From a virus, in IMG/VR virus record IMGVR_UViG_3300028864_000059, positions 1 to 35,951 of that record: a DNA stretch of 35,951 nt; one strand, given 5' to 3'. Of this stretch, positions 5,868-15,600 are shown one piece after another. Within the stretch, counting starts at the first letter, position 1; each line of letters opens with the position of its first letter. The notes beneath the pieces are model-generated. The model saw nothing but the letters and a program-made list of their open reading frames with translations. It had not been told where the DNA came from and ran no database searches. The position numbers and the translations under genes are program-made.

Positions 5868-7421
5868 ATGGATGGTGAAGAAGTAGTATCATTGGGATTA
5901 CCTCCAGTATTCCCAGATCATTTAGATATAGAGCAAATAAAAACTCTATCCTTTTCAGAACAGTTAACCATTCTACGCAAGAACTGTAACCGTATAACCT
6001 ATGGTCAAATTGCGAGGGATATTCGTTTCTATGAGAATCATCACCCGATACATATAGACCAAGATAAGGAGGACTATTATGTAATGGAGGATGTAGAAGC
6101 TCCAGATGGTAAGATTGAAAAGAAGTCAGTCAAAGTCCGCCAAACAAAACTTGCCCTGCCGTATCCACAACAAATAGTCGCTAACATGGTGGCTTTCCTG
6201 TATGGAAATGATATTGATTTGGTATTGAACAGAAACAGAAACGACCAAGCTATTCAAGATGCGTTTGCTAAATTTACTGATATTTGGAATAAAGATTTAC
6301 GCATGATGTCGCTAATTAAAAAAGCTACAAGAATGTGTGGAATTGAAACAAGGGCTGCAATACAGTTCATGTATGATGGAGTTAGTCTAAGAGGTAAGGT
6401 ACTATCTTTTAAAGATGGATATAAGATTTATAGACATCGGGATGATGCAAATAAAATTGATGCTGTTACGATTGAATATAAGCGTGATAAGATAGTAGAA
6501 GGAGTATTACGAATGAATGTACCAACTATTGAAATTTGGACTGATTTAGGAGTTGATAGATACGAAGGGGTTACTTTTATTGAGCATATCGACAACCCAA
6601 TGCAGACTAAAAAACTATTGTTCGCTTATCTCGAACAAGATGCTTCGGAGTTTGAATACGTAAAGGATTTGATTTCTCTTCAAGACTATTCACGCTCAAT
6701 GCACTCGGATGTAAATGTTCGTATCGGTAACCCGGCATTAGTGGTTCATGGTAAATTATCCAAAAAACCAGTTTACAATGCAACCGTAAAAATATACGAG
6801 ATTGATGGTGCGAGTGGATTTGATGCAAGTAAATCAGGTCAAGCCGACATGAAATACTTAGAGGTTACATCTGCTCCTGAATCCATTAAGCTTGAAATGC
6901 AAAATAATGAGAATGATATTTATCGCTTTACATGGCCTGACCTCAATAAGTTAATGACCGATATGAAAAATGGTAACTTGTCAACTCAATCAATGAAACT
7001 TACATTCTTACAGGCTTTTGTTAAGGTTGCAGAAAAACGTGAGATTCACGATGAGTTTATTTCAAGAATTATCAGTATAGTAAAAGATATGGCAACTGAG
7101 CTATATCCCGAACTTACAGGAATGAAGGATTTGGATATTAGTTTCAATTATAACTCTCTATTACCATCATCGGTGGATGAAACAGTTAATATGCTTGCAG
7201 TTGCTGTTGGCGCAGGGATTACATCCGTTGAGAATGCGGTTAGGATATTGACTATTAATACGCCTGAAACTATGGATGAATTAAATAAACAGAGTGCTGC
7301 GGAAGCTAAATTAAAAGCTAAGGTTGCGGCAGATGCTGCTGCTAAAGCTAAGGTTGAGGCTAACTTAAAAACTACTGCGAGTGCGGCAGAGAACGTAAGG
7401 AATCAGGGAGGGGTAAATTAA
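5868..7421 (+). CDS. Portal protein
   Basis: 517 aa, in the size range of SPP1 gp6-like portals. The protein forms the dodecameric ring at the head vertex through which DNA passes. Supporting sequence includes YYVMEDVEAPDGK and VKVRQTKLALPYPQQIVANMV near residues 63-110, FLYGNDIDL, a long central mixed region with GVTFIEHIDNPMQ (about 235-250), and YRFTWPDLNKL before a long helical stretch. The tail (about 470-517) is Ala- and Lys-rich and low in complexity (AEAKLKAKVAADAAAKAK). Position between TerL and the scaffold and capsid genes is decisive. Family assignment is by pattern and order, not by a search. Confidence 0.88.
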   Translation: MDGEEVVSLGLPPVFPDHLDIEQIKTLSFSEQLTILRKNCNRITYGQIARDIRFYENHHPIHIDQDKEDYYVMEDVEAPDGKIEKKSVKVRQTKLALPYPQQIVANMVAFLYGNDIDLVLNRNRNDQAIQDAFAKFTDIWNKDLRMMSLIKKATRMCGIETRAAIQFMYDGVSLRGKVLSFKDGYKIYRHRDDANKIDAVTIEYKRDKIVEGVLRMNVPTIEIWTDLGVDRYEGVTFIEHIDNPMQTKKLLFAYLEQDASEFEYVKDLISLQDYSRSMHSDVNVRIGNPALVVHGKLSKKPVYNATVKIYEIDGASGFDASKSGQADMKYLEVTSAPESIKLEMQNNENDIYRFTWPDLNKLMTDMKNGNLSTQSMKLTFLQAFVKVAEKREIHDEFISRIISIVKDMATELYPELTGMKDLDISFNYNSLLPSSVDETVNMLAVAVGAGITSVENAVRILTINTPETMDELNKQSAAEAKLKAKVAADAAAKAKVEANLKTTASAAENVRNQGGVN

Positions 7422-7445
7422 AAATAATATAAAAAATAAATAAAG

Positions 7446-7649
7446 ATGGAAAAAATGACGTGTAGTATGATTATTGGTAAAATAGAAGAACAAGAGGAGG
7501 TCGGAATAAGAAATATAACTCTTATATTTGATTGTCCAGATGATGTTCATTCAGGCTCTATTATAGCAAAAGAATCCATAAATGATAAATTTTATTTCTT
7601 CAGAAAAATTGGCGATAAATTTAAAGTAGAATTTGAATCTATCGAGTAA
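7446..7649 (+). CDS. 67-aa hypothetical protein
   Basis: ATG 7446 follows an AT-rich spacer of 24 bp after the portal stop. The protein (MEKMTCSMIIGKIEEQEEVG ... KFKVEFESIE) looks like a small beta-rich domain, with alternating strands ITLIFDC, FYFFRKIG and FKVEFES. No family is recognised. A longer antisense frame (7365-7550) overlaps it but has no context. Confidence 0.6.
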   Translation: MEKMTCSMIIGKIEEQEEVGIRNITLIFDCPDDVHSGSIIAKESINDKFYFFRKIGDKFKVEFESIE

Positions 7650-7715
7650 AAGTAGTTTATTTTTATTAATAACAATCTTTAACTATAAAAATACTTTTAT
7701 AAATAAAGAATTAAT

Positions 7716-7723
7716 TATATTTG
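7716..7723 (+). promoter_or_regulatory. -7-like box TATATTTG before the capsid genes
   Basis: TATATTTG is an exact TAnnTTTG match in the 94-bp AT-rich gap before the scaffold-like gene. A clear TTG at the -33 position is absent (the region reads ACTTTTATAAA), so only half of the promoter is convincing. A start here would give a separate transcript for head assembly genes, which are needed in large amounts. Confidence 0.5.
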
Positions 7724-7743
7724 CAATAAATTAAATAAACACT

Positions 7744-8367
7744 ATGATTGAAAATGAAGTAATAGTCAGTAAACTCCAATCGGAGGGGATTGATGAAAAG
7801 CTCGCAGGGGGTATTCAATTTGAAACGGTGGAGGCGTTAGATGCGTGGGTTGGTATAGCCAAAACATTCACAGCGAAACCGAGGGGCATAGAAGAATACA
7901 ACGCAGACGAGTTAAAGAAATTGGCAGACGAAGGTAAGGTAAAAGGCTTGCAGGCTCTTCTTGATAAAACAAGATCAGAAGCAAAAGGGAAACCGACTGA
8001 CCCAGCTAAGCCAGCAACAGAGGTTTCACCTGAATTAAAAGCGATACAAGACAAACTTGACTTGCTCATGGGTGATATTAAAACTACGAAAGAAACTACC
8101 GCAAAAGCTCAATTTGATGCCCACGTAGAAACAAAGACCAAAGGATTTGACCCATTAGAAGTAACTATGCTTAAAAGCTCATTGCCAATCACTGCTACAA
8201 ACGCAGAAATTGATGCTGCTGCTGATAAGTATCGTCAATTAATGGTTAGTCGAGGTCTTAAATCTTATGCAACGAGTTCGAGTTCATCTGCTCCTGCTGG
8301 TAAATTAGACGCTGATTTTTCAAGTGCAGTAAAAAGTTTTGTGACTGATAAAACAACTAAAAAATAA
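7744..8367 (+). CDS. Probable scaffolding / capsid assembly protein
   Basis: 207 aa lying just before the decoration and major capsid genes. It is strongly charged and helical, with an Ala/Lys/Glu-rich body (residues 50-130, for example PELKAIQDKLDLLMGDIKTTKE) and a low-complexity tail (SYATSSSSSAPAGK) before a short basic end (KSFVTDKTTKK). Scaffolds are typically helical proteins with charged C-termini that bind capsid subunits. The N-terminus (SKLQSEGIDEKLAGGIQFETVEALDAWV) recalls a small folded region seen in other Bacteroidetes phage proteins at this locus. Assignment rests on position and composition. Confidence 0.6.
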   Translation: MIENEVIVSKLQSEGIDEKLAGGIQFETVEALDAWVGIAKTFTAKPRGIEEYNADELKKLADEGKVKGLQALLDKTRSEAKGKPTDPAKPATEVSPELKAIQDKLDLLMGDIKTTKETTAKAQFDAHVETKTKGFDPLEVTMLKSSLPITATNAEIDAAADKYRQLMVSRGLKSYATSSSSSAPAGKLDADFSSAVKSFVTDKTTKK

Positions 8368-8373
8368 AAAACT

Positions 8374-8961
8374 ATGCCCTATTTTGTAAAAAATACCGCT
8401 CCCGCACCTGATCCAAAGATTTGGGATGAGCTTAATGCTTGTACCGATGGTTTAGGTGGTGGTGTATTGGATGTAACCGAATTGGATGCAGCTAAAAACG
8501 GTGGATACCTATTAAAAGGTGCTCCTATGTATTTGGATTACGCAACGAAAATGGCTCATGTGGTTAAAGCCGCTACCGTCATTACTGGTGGAACTACCAC
8601 TGCTCCTCGTGTAAATAAAAACCACTTATTGAAAGTAGGTGAATTTGGTTATGTATCTGGAGATGCAGTAGCTATTACTGCTATTGATACCACTAGTGCT
8701 GCTTATGATGTGATTACTTTTGGGGCTGCCGTAACAGGCGTAGCTGCTGGAGCTATCATAACCCAAGCCACTGCTGCCGGAGCTACTCCCGCTGTAAAAT
8801 ATACAGCTAATTGCTTATTGGGTAATACCACTAAGATAATTGCCGGAACTTCGGTAACGTGCATTATATGTATTGACCAATGGGTTCCAATGGCACGTAT
8901 TCCTCATTCTATTTCCGCTTTAACTGTTAGTGCTCTTAACCCTCTTATCATACTGAAATGA
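8374..8961 (+). CDS. Head decoration / head fibre-like protein
   Basis: 195 aa between scaffold and major capsid genes. The first 45 residues resemble the start of head fibre or decoration proteins of Bacteroidetes phages (PKIWDELNACTDGLGGG, then GGYLLKGAPMYLDY). The remainder is rich in Ala, Thr, Val and Gly with regular short strands (VKAATVITGGTTTAPRVNK, AITAIDTTSAAYDVITFG), as in beta-rich surface proteins. It likely coats or projects from the capsid. Its TGA overlaps the capsid gene start as ATGA. A signal peptide is absent. Function is inferred from position and composition. Confidence 0.6.
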   Translation: MPYFVKNTAPAPDPKIWDELNACTDGLGGGVLDVTELDAAKNGGYLLKGAPMYLDYATKMAHVVKAATVITGGTTTAPRVNKNHLLKVGEFGYVSGDAVAITAIDTTSAAYDVITFGAAVTGVAAGAIITQATAAGATPAVKYTANCLLGNTTKIIAGTSVTCIICIDQWVPMARIPHSISALTVSALNPLIILK

Positions 8962-10043
8962 TTTCATTTAACGAACTTATACAAGACCCTACGCAATTCC
9001 AAGATTTTGTGAGGGAATTAGCACCAGCATTTAAGACTCCTAAATTCCCTATGTACACAGAAGATGTATATTCTGAAACTCGCGAGTGGAAAGCGGTTGC
9101 TGCATTGAACGGACGAGTACCAATGGCATCATTGATTGACCCATATTCGGGTAAGCCAATTATCGGGACTGAAAAGCCTCTTGATATGTACGGTGATATG
9201 CCTACATTTGGTAATAAAGTTACTTTCACTGCAAAGGAATTTGCCAAAATTGGTCAATTAGAACGTGGCATAGCTAATAACATGGTACAACCACAGCAAC
9301 TGATTAAATTCCTTTTCAATTATTTCGAAAGGTTGTCAGTAGGTCCACTTATCTCACAAGATAAATTGTTCTTTGAAGCATTTTCTAACGGTACATCAAC
9401 AATTTTAGCAGCCGACAACTTATCGGGTTTAGGTATGTCTATTGATTGGGGAATTGATAAATCTAATGTTGGAATCACTTGGGCTACTGCTGCAACTGCA
9501 AACGGATTGGAAGATTTGAAAACTCTTTATTGGAGAATGTATAATACTTACGGTGTAATTGTGGATAATTTCACTATGAACCGTAAAACATGGTCGTTGT
9601 TGCAGGCTCAAGCTTCTACGAAAGCAGCTATGACAAGTTACTTCTCTGATGGCTCAACTACTACTAAATATATGGGTACTCCTTCTTTGGAAGCTGTAAA
9701 CAAAATTTTAGTTGATGGTATGATGTTACCTACCATTACTATTGAAGATACTATGGTATCTAAATATAATGCCGATGGTACAACCGCAGCAGCCGCAACA
9801 GCAGCATTTATTGATGGTCGTGTTACCGCTCACGTAGGGACTACAATCGCTCAATATTTGTGGACTCCATCTGACGAACAACGTAGACCGGATTCAAATG
9901 TAATTTATCAAGATGTTAATCACGTACTATTGTCTACTCGTAGCGATAGAGGTAAGGTAACCATTGAAAGTGAATTATCTTCTATCTGTGTTCCTACTTT
10001 GATGAACCAAATGAGTATATTAATCACTGATGCAACTGCATAA
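8958..10043 (+). CDS. Major capsid protein
   Basis: 361 aa. The position (after scaffold and decoration, before connector proteins), the size and the content fit an HK97-fold capsid protein. Features include an N-terminal arm (LAPAFKTPKFPMYTEDVY), a GKPIIGTEKPLDMYGDMPTFGNKV segment at about 68-92 split here for brevity, a helical spine (LIKFLFNYFERLSVGPLI) and a C-terminal domain with NRKTWSLLQ and a region ending VTIESELSSICVPTLMNQMS. It assembles into the icosahedral shell. No separate protease gene was seen, so the scaffold is probably not cleaved by a phage-encoded enzyme in this window. ATGA overlap with both neighbours. Confidence 0.85.
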   Translation: MISFNELIQDPTQFQDFVRELAPAFKTPKFPMYTEDVYSETREWKAVAALNGRVPMASLIDPYSGKPIIGTEKPLDMYGDMPTFGNKVTFTAKEFAKIGQLERGIANNMVQPQQLIKFLFNYFERLSVGPLISQDKLFFEAFSNGTSTILAADNLSGLGMSIDWGIDKSNVGITWATAATANGLEDLKTLYWRMYNTYGVIVDNFTMNRKTWSLLQAQASTKAAMTSYFSDGSTTTKYMGTPSLEAVNKILVDGMMLPTITIEDTMVSKYNADGTTAAAATAAFIDGRVTAHVGTTIAQYLWTPSDEQRRPDSNVIYQDVNHVLLSTRSDRGKVTIESELSSICVPTLMNQMSILITDATA

Positions 10044-10336
10044 TGACTAACATCCAAGCATATATGGCATATAACCCCGATGCAACGGTAGCAACTCTTG
10101 CATTGGGTTTGTATGACATTAATGTAGAAGGTACTGATAGCAATAAAGCTGCAATGGCTTTAGGAATGATTGATAAGGCGATTTCAGGAGACTATAAGCA
10201 AGGATATACATCCGAGACTACATCGAATGAATCAAGATCGTATCTTTACAATCAAGGTAAGGCTATTTTAGCTTCGGTTGGAATAATATATGTCGAGCCT
10301 AATATTGGAATTGTAGTAAATGGAAGCTCATGGTAA
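10043..10336 (+). CDS. Head-tail connector-like protein (adaptor)
   Basis: 97 aa starting on the last base of the capsid stop. The protein is predominantly helical (AYMAYNPDATVATLALGLYDI, NKAAMALGMIDKAI), ending IVVNGSSW. The position right after the capsid gene fits the adaptor ring that extends the portal in siphoviruses. No motif beyond helices is seen, so the call rests on gene order. Confidence 0.5.
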   Translation: MTNIQAYMAYNPDATVATLALGLYDINVEGTDSNKAAMALGMIDKAISGDYKQGYTSETTSNESRSYLYNQGKAILASVGIIYVEPNIGIVVNGSSW

Positions 10337-10623
10337 GATATTCCTTTCCATCAATCATAACTGGAGACCCTGTTTTAAATGAAAATGGAGACCCTATAAG
10401 TGATGGGGTTGATACTCCGTTCTTTGCTGATTATCAATTAAGGATGGGAAATGAATCAGTAAACTATGCTGGCTCTTTTGTTAGAGTTCAATATAAGATG
10501 TTCGTTCCGGTAAATTCTAAGATTGATTTTAAGTTAGGAGCAGAGGTTACTTGTAACGCAAGCAAAGGAGTAATCGTATCTATTTTCCCGACTGCAAAGA
10601 ATATCGAGATATGGGTACAATGA
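10330..10623 (+). CDS. Head completion / stopper-like protein
   Basis: 97 aa overlapping the end of the previous gene by 7 bp. The protein is strand-rich (VRVQYKMFVPVN, KLGAEVTCNASKGVIVSIF), in keeping with the small beta-barrel stoppers that follow adaptors in siphovirus gene order. Its stop overlaps the next start as ATGA. Confidence 0.5.
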   Translation: MVRYSFPSIITGDPVLNENGDPISDGVDTPFFADYQLRMGNESVNYAGSFVRVQYKMFVPVNSKIDFKLGAEVTCNASKGVIVSIFPTAKNIEIWVQ

Positions 10624-11090
10624 CGCAAAAATGGACGATGCCACAAATTGTTAGCAAACTCGATAAAAAAACTGATGTTGCTTTTGATGAAGGGAAACTT
10701 ACAGATGCGTTATTTGATATATGTCAAGAGATTGCCGCTAAGGCTCGTTCAGGACACACTTTTATGAATATAAAAGGAGAACTTGAATCATCAATTGGGG
10801 TCGTAGTATTAAAGGATAGAGAGGAAATTAAAAGATGGGATGTAAGTTCAGTTTCGGGAAAAGACCCCGCACTTGGAATTATAGACTTTCAAAATGCTCT
10901 TGAACAATTTGTACTTGGAAAATCAGAATTACCAGATGGTACTCATATTCCTGAATTTGGACTTGCTGGAATTGTATTTGCAGCAGCACCGTACGCAGGG
11001 ACGGTAGAAGCAAGAGGCAGAACGGTTTTAGATTACTTTAAACCAGATACAAATTATGTCTTTAGTATTATAAAAACGGCAATTATATGA
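10620..11090 (+). CDS. Neck protein, HK97 gp10-like position
   Basis: 156 aa from ATG 10620, which overlaps the previous TGA as ATGA and is chosen over an in-frame ATG at 10611 for that reason. It contains an N-terminal helical region (SKLDKKTDVAFDEGK), GELESSIGVVVL, and PYAGTVEARGRTVLDYF near the end. The 'Y-A-x-x-V-E-x-G' type motif (here YAGTVEARG) is typical of HK97 gp10-like proteins at the head-tail joint. Confidence 0.6.
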   Translation: MTQKWTMPQIVSKLDKKTDVAFDEGKLTDALFDICQEIAAKARSGHTFMNIKGELESSIGVVVLKDREEIKRWDVSSVSGKDPALGIIDFQNALEQFVLGKSELPDGTHIPEFGLAGIVFAAAPYAGTVEARGRTVLDYFKPDTNYVFSIIKTAII

Positions 11091-11458
11091 CCAATACTAT
11101 ATTTGATGTTCTCAATCAGCTAAAAACTTCTCTAACTTCTTTTCTTATTCCAATATATAAAGAGGTAAAAAAAGATGCTGAAACAGGAAAATGCTTTGTA
11201 TTGACATATATTCCGATAAAAAAGACGTATATTAGCAGCACGAATGATATAGTAATTTTACTCTATCTTCCAAAAATAGCTGGAATAGCGGATATGATTA
11301 GCGTGGAAACTTACTCTAATTCTATTGAAACTAAACTAAAAGCATTTAAAGCGGCTAATGGACAGATAAATTTTAATGAAAACGTTGACCCTTTTACAGA
11401 TAACTTAGACAGCAACTATACTGTCACAACTTTTAAAATAAGAACAATTAACTATTAA
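11087..11458 (+). CDS. Tail terminator-like protein
   Basis: 123 aa, overlapping the upstream stop as ATGA. An N-terminal helix (FDVLNQLKTSLTSFLIPIYKEV) precedes strands (CFVLTYIPIKKTY, DIVILLYLPK) and a late strand (YTVTTFKIRTINY). Size, fold order and position directly before the major tail protein fit the tail terminator (gpU/gp17-like). No sequence motif is decisive. Confidence 0.55.
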   Translation: MTNTIFDVLNQLKTSLTSFLIPIYKEVKKDAETGKCFVLTYIPIKKTYISSTNDIVILLYLPKIAGIADMISVETYSNSIETKLKAFKAANGQINFNENVDPFTDNLDSNYTVTTFKIRTINY

Positions 11459-11469
11459 TAAATAAAATT

Positions 11470-12021
11470 ATGGCAGCAACAAGTGGTGTTATCAATATAG
11501 TAGAGTTCGTCTCTGCTGAATACGCAGACGTAGATTTAAGCTCGTCAACAGTACCGACCACGCTTACAACTATCACTGCGGATCAATTAAAACAAGGTTC
11601 TTTTAGTTTGGATATTCCAGAAGAATCAGTTACAAACGACTATACAGAAGATGGAGAAACTTACAATGTAAGAACTACACCTTCTGCTAAAAAAGCAGTT
11701 TTAGGATTGGTTACCGCAACCGCAGAGACTATTGCTGATTTAACATCGGCAGTACTTACCGCAGGAACAGCAGGAACAACTCCAGATAAATTGAAATTTG
11801 GTACATCTGCATCGGAAACCGTAGTAAACAAATATGTAAAAATTACAGGCAAAAACTCTGATGGAAAGACTATCACTGTCGAGCTATTCAATGCTAAACC
11901 AACCTATTCATGGTCAGGTGCAGCAGGTAAGAGTACAGAACCACAACCTTTCACCGTTACATTTAATGTAATGCGTCATCGTGTTTATGGAGCTTCTTTC
12001 CAGATTAGTCCAGCATTCTAA
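11470..12021 (+). CDS. Major tail (tube) protein
   Basis: 183 aa between the tail terminator and the tail chaperone gene, the standard place for the tube subunit. It is beta-rich with Thr/Ala/Val-rich strands (TVPTTLTTITADQLKQGSF, AVLGLVTATAETIADLTSAV) and ends FTVTFNVMRHRVYGASFQI, a C-terminal strand pattern common in tube proteins. A terminator-like hairpin follows, which would lower transcription into the chaperone gene and keep tube protein in excess. Confidence 0.75.
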   Translation: MAATSGVINIVEFVSAEYADVDLSSSTVPTTLTTITADQLKQGSFSLDIPEESVTNDYTEDGETYNVRTTPSAKKAVLGLVTATAETIADLTSAVLTAGTAGTTPDKLKFGTSASETVVNKYVKITGKNSDGKTITVELFNAKPTYSWSGAAGKSTEPQPFTVTFNVMRHRVYGASFQISPAF

Positions 12022-12051
12022 AAAAAAATTTGCGTATCATTAAAAAGGTGG

Positions 12052-12081
12052 AGGGGGATAGGAATATTCCCCTTTATTTTT
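12052..12081 (+). terminator. Terminator-like hairpin after the major tail gene
   Basis: AGGGG (12052-12056) pairs with CCCCT (12069-12073), and a T-rich run (TTTATTTTT) follows to 12081. The loop contains the palindrome GGAATATTCC, giving an alternative pairing. It probably attenuates rather than stops transcription, since the tail genes continue. Confidence 0.5.
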
Positions 12082-12093
12082 AAATACTAATTT

Positions 12094-12543
12094 ATGGAAA
12101 ATCAAACGATAGAGGAATTTTTACTACAGGATTCGGAGAATATACTTCGATTGCCTTTTAAGTATAAGGCCTGGCTAATTAGACCAGTTACAATGGCACA
12201 GATGATACAAATTCATCCGTATGTAGCTAAGATAACCAAAATAGATTTGGATGGCTTACAAGATAGCATAGAGAACGGAAGAATGAGTGATTTTATTGAG
12301 TTCTTTGGTAAGTATGGTTCGGATGTAAAATACATAGTAGATACAATTGTTGGCGAAGAATTGAAAGAAGCTACATCAGATGACTACATGGCACTACTTA
12401 TCGGAACTCTATATCGCATGGGTAATAAATCTTTTCTGAAATCTATCAACTTAATCCAAAGGTTGAGCCTACAAACAAAAACGGGGTTAATAGCCGCAGA
12501 GAAAAGATATGTGACATCTATGACTTCAACAAAATCCTTGTAA
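12094..12543 (+). CDS. Tail assembly chaperone, unshifted product (gpG-like)
   Basis: 149 aa. The position between major tail protein and tape measure, and the helical acidic sequence (QDSENILRLPFKYKAWLIRPVTMAQ at 12-36, MSDFIEFFGKYGSDVKYIVD near 68-88), fit the tail assembly chaperone. These proteins bind the tape measure before tube growth. In zero frame the last 25 residues (TKTGLIAAEKRYVTSMTSTKSL) look unlike a folded domain, whereas the -1 frame over the same bases continues as a well-formed protein. This points to a programmed frameshift that yields a second, longer product. Confidence 0.72.
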   Translation: MENQTIEEFLLQDSENILRLPFKYKAWLIRPVTMAQMIQIHPYVAKITKIDLDGLQDSIENGRMSDFIEFFGKYGSDVKYIVDTIVGEELKEATSDDYMALLIGTLYRMGNKSFLKSINLIQRLSLQTKTGLIAAEKRYVTSMTSTKSL

Positions 12544-12692
12544 TTGCAAATCAAAATTTTGGATTTACTCCAGAATATACGTTATCAATGGGATGGACGT
12601 TATTGCAAAACATGATGACTGAATATAGTAGTATGAATAATACTGAAGAGAAGAAAGAAGAAATGAATATAACAGGTACAATAAGAGGATAA
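12429..12692 (+). CDS. Frameshift extension of the tail chaperone (gpGT-like)
   Basis: In the -1 frame relative to the chaperone gene the sequence is open from 12429 to a TAA at 12690-12692. It has no start of its own in a suitable place. The translation contains REKICDIYDFNKILVIANQ, FGFTPEYTLSMGWTLLQNMM and ends NITGTIRG, a convincing helical domain and close to the tape measure ATG at 12696. Joined to the upstream protein by a -1 shift between about 12429 and 12500, it gives the usual long chaperone isoform. A likely slip region is the A-run and G-run at 12477-12486 (AAAAAC then GGGG), but the exact heptamer is not standard. Confidence 0.72.
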   Translation: MFSEIYQLNPKVEPTNKNGVNSRREKICDIYDFNKILVIANQNFGFTPEYTLSMGWTLLQNMMTEYSSMNNTEEKKEEMNITGTIRG

Positions 12693-12695
12693 AAT

Positions 12696-15600
12696 ATGGA
12701 CACCAACGAACTATTTTGGGCTACAGGAATTGATAATTCAGGGCTAAGAGCTAATCAGCAAGAAGCCATACAGATATTTACTACCCTTTCTAATCGGGTC
12801 ACTGCGGCGTTAGATGAGATTACTCAAAAATACGGTAAGGTAATTGCTGCATCTAAGGTAAAGTTTGATAATCCGGTTGATGCAGGGATGATTTCAGGGA
12901 TTAAGACCCAAATAGAAACGTTGGGTAAAACCATTGACTCTGAGATTACTAAATTGGGTAATTTTACCGCCAAGTATGACCAATCAATATCAAAAATAAG
13001 TAAATCTGCCGCTAAACTACAGGTTGGCAATAATAGTCCGCTTGCTCCGATGGTCGCTGGAATACAAAAGGATGTAGCATCAAGTACAGAGCAATTATCC
13101 TTTTTAGAGCGTAGATTCAAATATGCTTTTGGGTCTATGCTTGCGTACGGCTCAGTGCGTGTTCTAAAAGACATGGCAAGCCAGATTATAGATGTAAAAA
13201 CCGAATTTGAATTTCTACAAACGGCTATAAATTCTTTTGCAGGGAGTGCTGAAAAAGGTGCTAAGATTATGCGCGAACTTACGCAATTTGCAGTTAATTC
13301 TCCATTACAGGTCAATGATATTACTGAAGCCGCTAAGCAACTGATGGCTTTTGGTGTTGGTGCTGATAACGTTGTTGGACAGATTAAAATGTTATCCGAT
13401 GTTGCAGCTGGAGCAGGTAAACCTATCAAAGAAATAGCCTACATTTACGGTAAATCATTAACTGAAGGTAAAGTTTATACCCGTACTCTTATGCAGTTTG
13501 GTAACCTCGGTATCCCTATCTATGAAGCACTTGCTAAAGTAATGGACACTACTCCCGACAAGATTAAGAAAATGACACAAATGGGCGCCATTGGATTCGA
13601 TGACATTAAGCGCGCGATAGAATCATTAACATCGGCAGGAGGACAATATTATGGATTCTCTGCTAAGATGATGGATACTACCGCAGGATTACTTTCTAAT
13701 GTAAAGGATAAATGGATTCTTGCTATGAAAGATATGGGTGAGTCAAGCGATGGGTTTATTAATGGTAGCGTTCAATTGGTCGATACTGCAATTGCTCATT
13801 GGAAAGAATTAGGAGATGCTATTGTAGTAGCAGCGACGGCTGTTGGCACTTATCAGGTAGCTAAAATGGTATCAAGTCTTGGTACTAATATTTCTACCGC
13901 AGGAGCGAATATAGCGGAAGCAAATTCATTGGCTACGTTAATTTCTGCTGAGGCTGCTCAGGGTATAGCGAAGCAAGGATTGATAATTGGTAGCGTAGAG
14001 TACCAAACGGCTATAAAGGCAGAAATAGCATTGATGTTACAAAAGGCTGAGTCATCTGTAGCAGCTGCTCAAGCCGAGGTCGTATCGGCTACCGAAGCTG
14101 TATCCGCACAAAATACACTAACTACTTCTCAAAGACTATCTACCGCTCAAATAGAATTAAACTCAGCAGAGAATATAAAAAATACTCTAACCACAAATAT
14201 TGATACGGCAGCCAAAGCAGGTGCTGTAGCTGGAACAGATTTATTAGCGGCAGCACAAGCACGATTAGTAGTTACGTTTAGGACTTTGACAGCGACTATG
14301 GCGGCAAACCCATATACCGCAATAGCCGTTGGCGTATTTACATTGGTAGCAGCTATGTGGGCTTTATCAGATAGTACGACTGAAGCAGAAAAGGCACAAA
14401 GGAAGCTAAAGATATCACTAGATGATATTCAATTGCAAGCAGACAAGAAGAATAAAATGTTTAGCGAGAATTTAGATAAGATAAAAAATAAATCATTAGA
14501 TGGTACAGTTGAACAGACTAAGGCATATCAAGTACTACATGATGTATTTGGAGCTGTCATTGGAGATATGACATTACAGCAACTAAAAGCATCTAATTCA
14601 GTAGATTTGCAAAACAAGACCGCAAAAGCAGTTAATTATAGTACGGAGCTCCTTGGTAGAGAAAATTTAGCTAATAAATTAAAGACTGAATTGCTATCAA
14701 AACAAAAGGAATTAGCAAGTCTGCCCTCCGACTTGCCTGGAAATACGAATCCAGCAAAAATGGTATTAAATGCAGATGTTAGTCAGCTAAAAATACAGTA
14801 TGGTTTAGCTTTAAATGATTATAATAAATATAAATCAGACTATGCAGCGTCTAAGAATCAAGGACAAAAAGAGGAAGAGTCAAAAAATAAAGAATACTGG
14901 ACTAAAGTAAGAAAAGAAGCAGTAGAAAATCTTGATGGAATTGCTTCAGATACTAAAAAAATATTGAATAGCGGTAGTACTGCCGGGGTTGACCCGAAAA
15001 TAGTATCCATATATAAAAAAAATAATGAATCTATAAAGCAAGCTGATAAGGAGCTAGAGGCTTACGATGAAACCAGACAGGCAAAAGCTGTTACTAAAGC
15101 CCAAGAACTCCGCAACCGAGAAGCAGCTGAGGCTGCAAAACGATTAGAACAAATACGTGCTAATAATACTGAATTAGCTAACCTTAAAAGTAAGGCAGAA
15201 ACCGACGCTACACAAGCTGCTATTGATGCTATGGATGCCGGCTATGCTAAAGAAAAAGCACAGCAACAAAATAATTTTGAAAAAAGACTTACTTCTCTAA
15301 ATTCAGAAAAAACCACTATCCTTAAAAAAGAACAGGAAAATATAGATGCTATTTTTCGGAACATGAATCCGAATACGAGCAAAACTAAAACAGTAGCTCC
15401 CGCTGCTACTAACTTAGGAGATATTAGTACTGGGTATAGTTCGCTTTTAAAGCAGTCGACTGCTGGGGGTATGACTCAAACTACAGCATTAATTAATACC
15501 TCTCTCAAAATAGCTAACGAGGCAATAGCTTCATACAATAGCGAAGTTGATTCGGCACAAAAGGATAACGATGCTAAACTTGGTATCCTACTAGAAAAGC

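Noticed and set aside
12824-13429. 201-aa open frame on the minus strand inside the tape measure gene
   Set aside because: Composition follows the codon pattern of the sense gene; no start context, no neighbours on that strand, and no recognisable motif.
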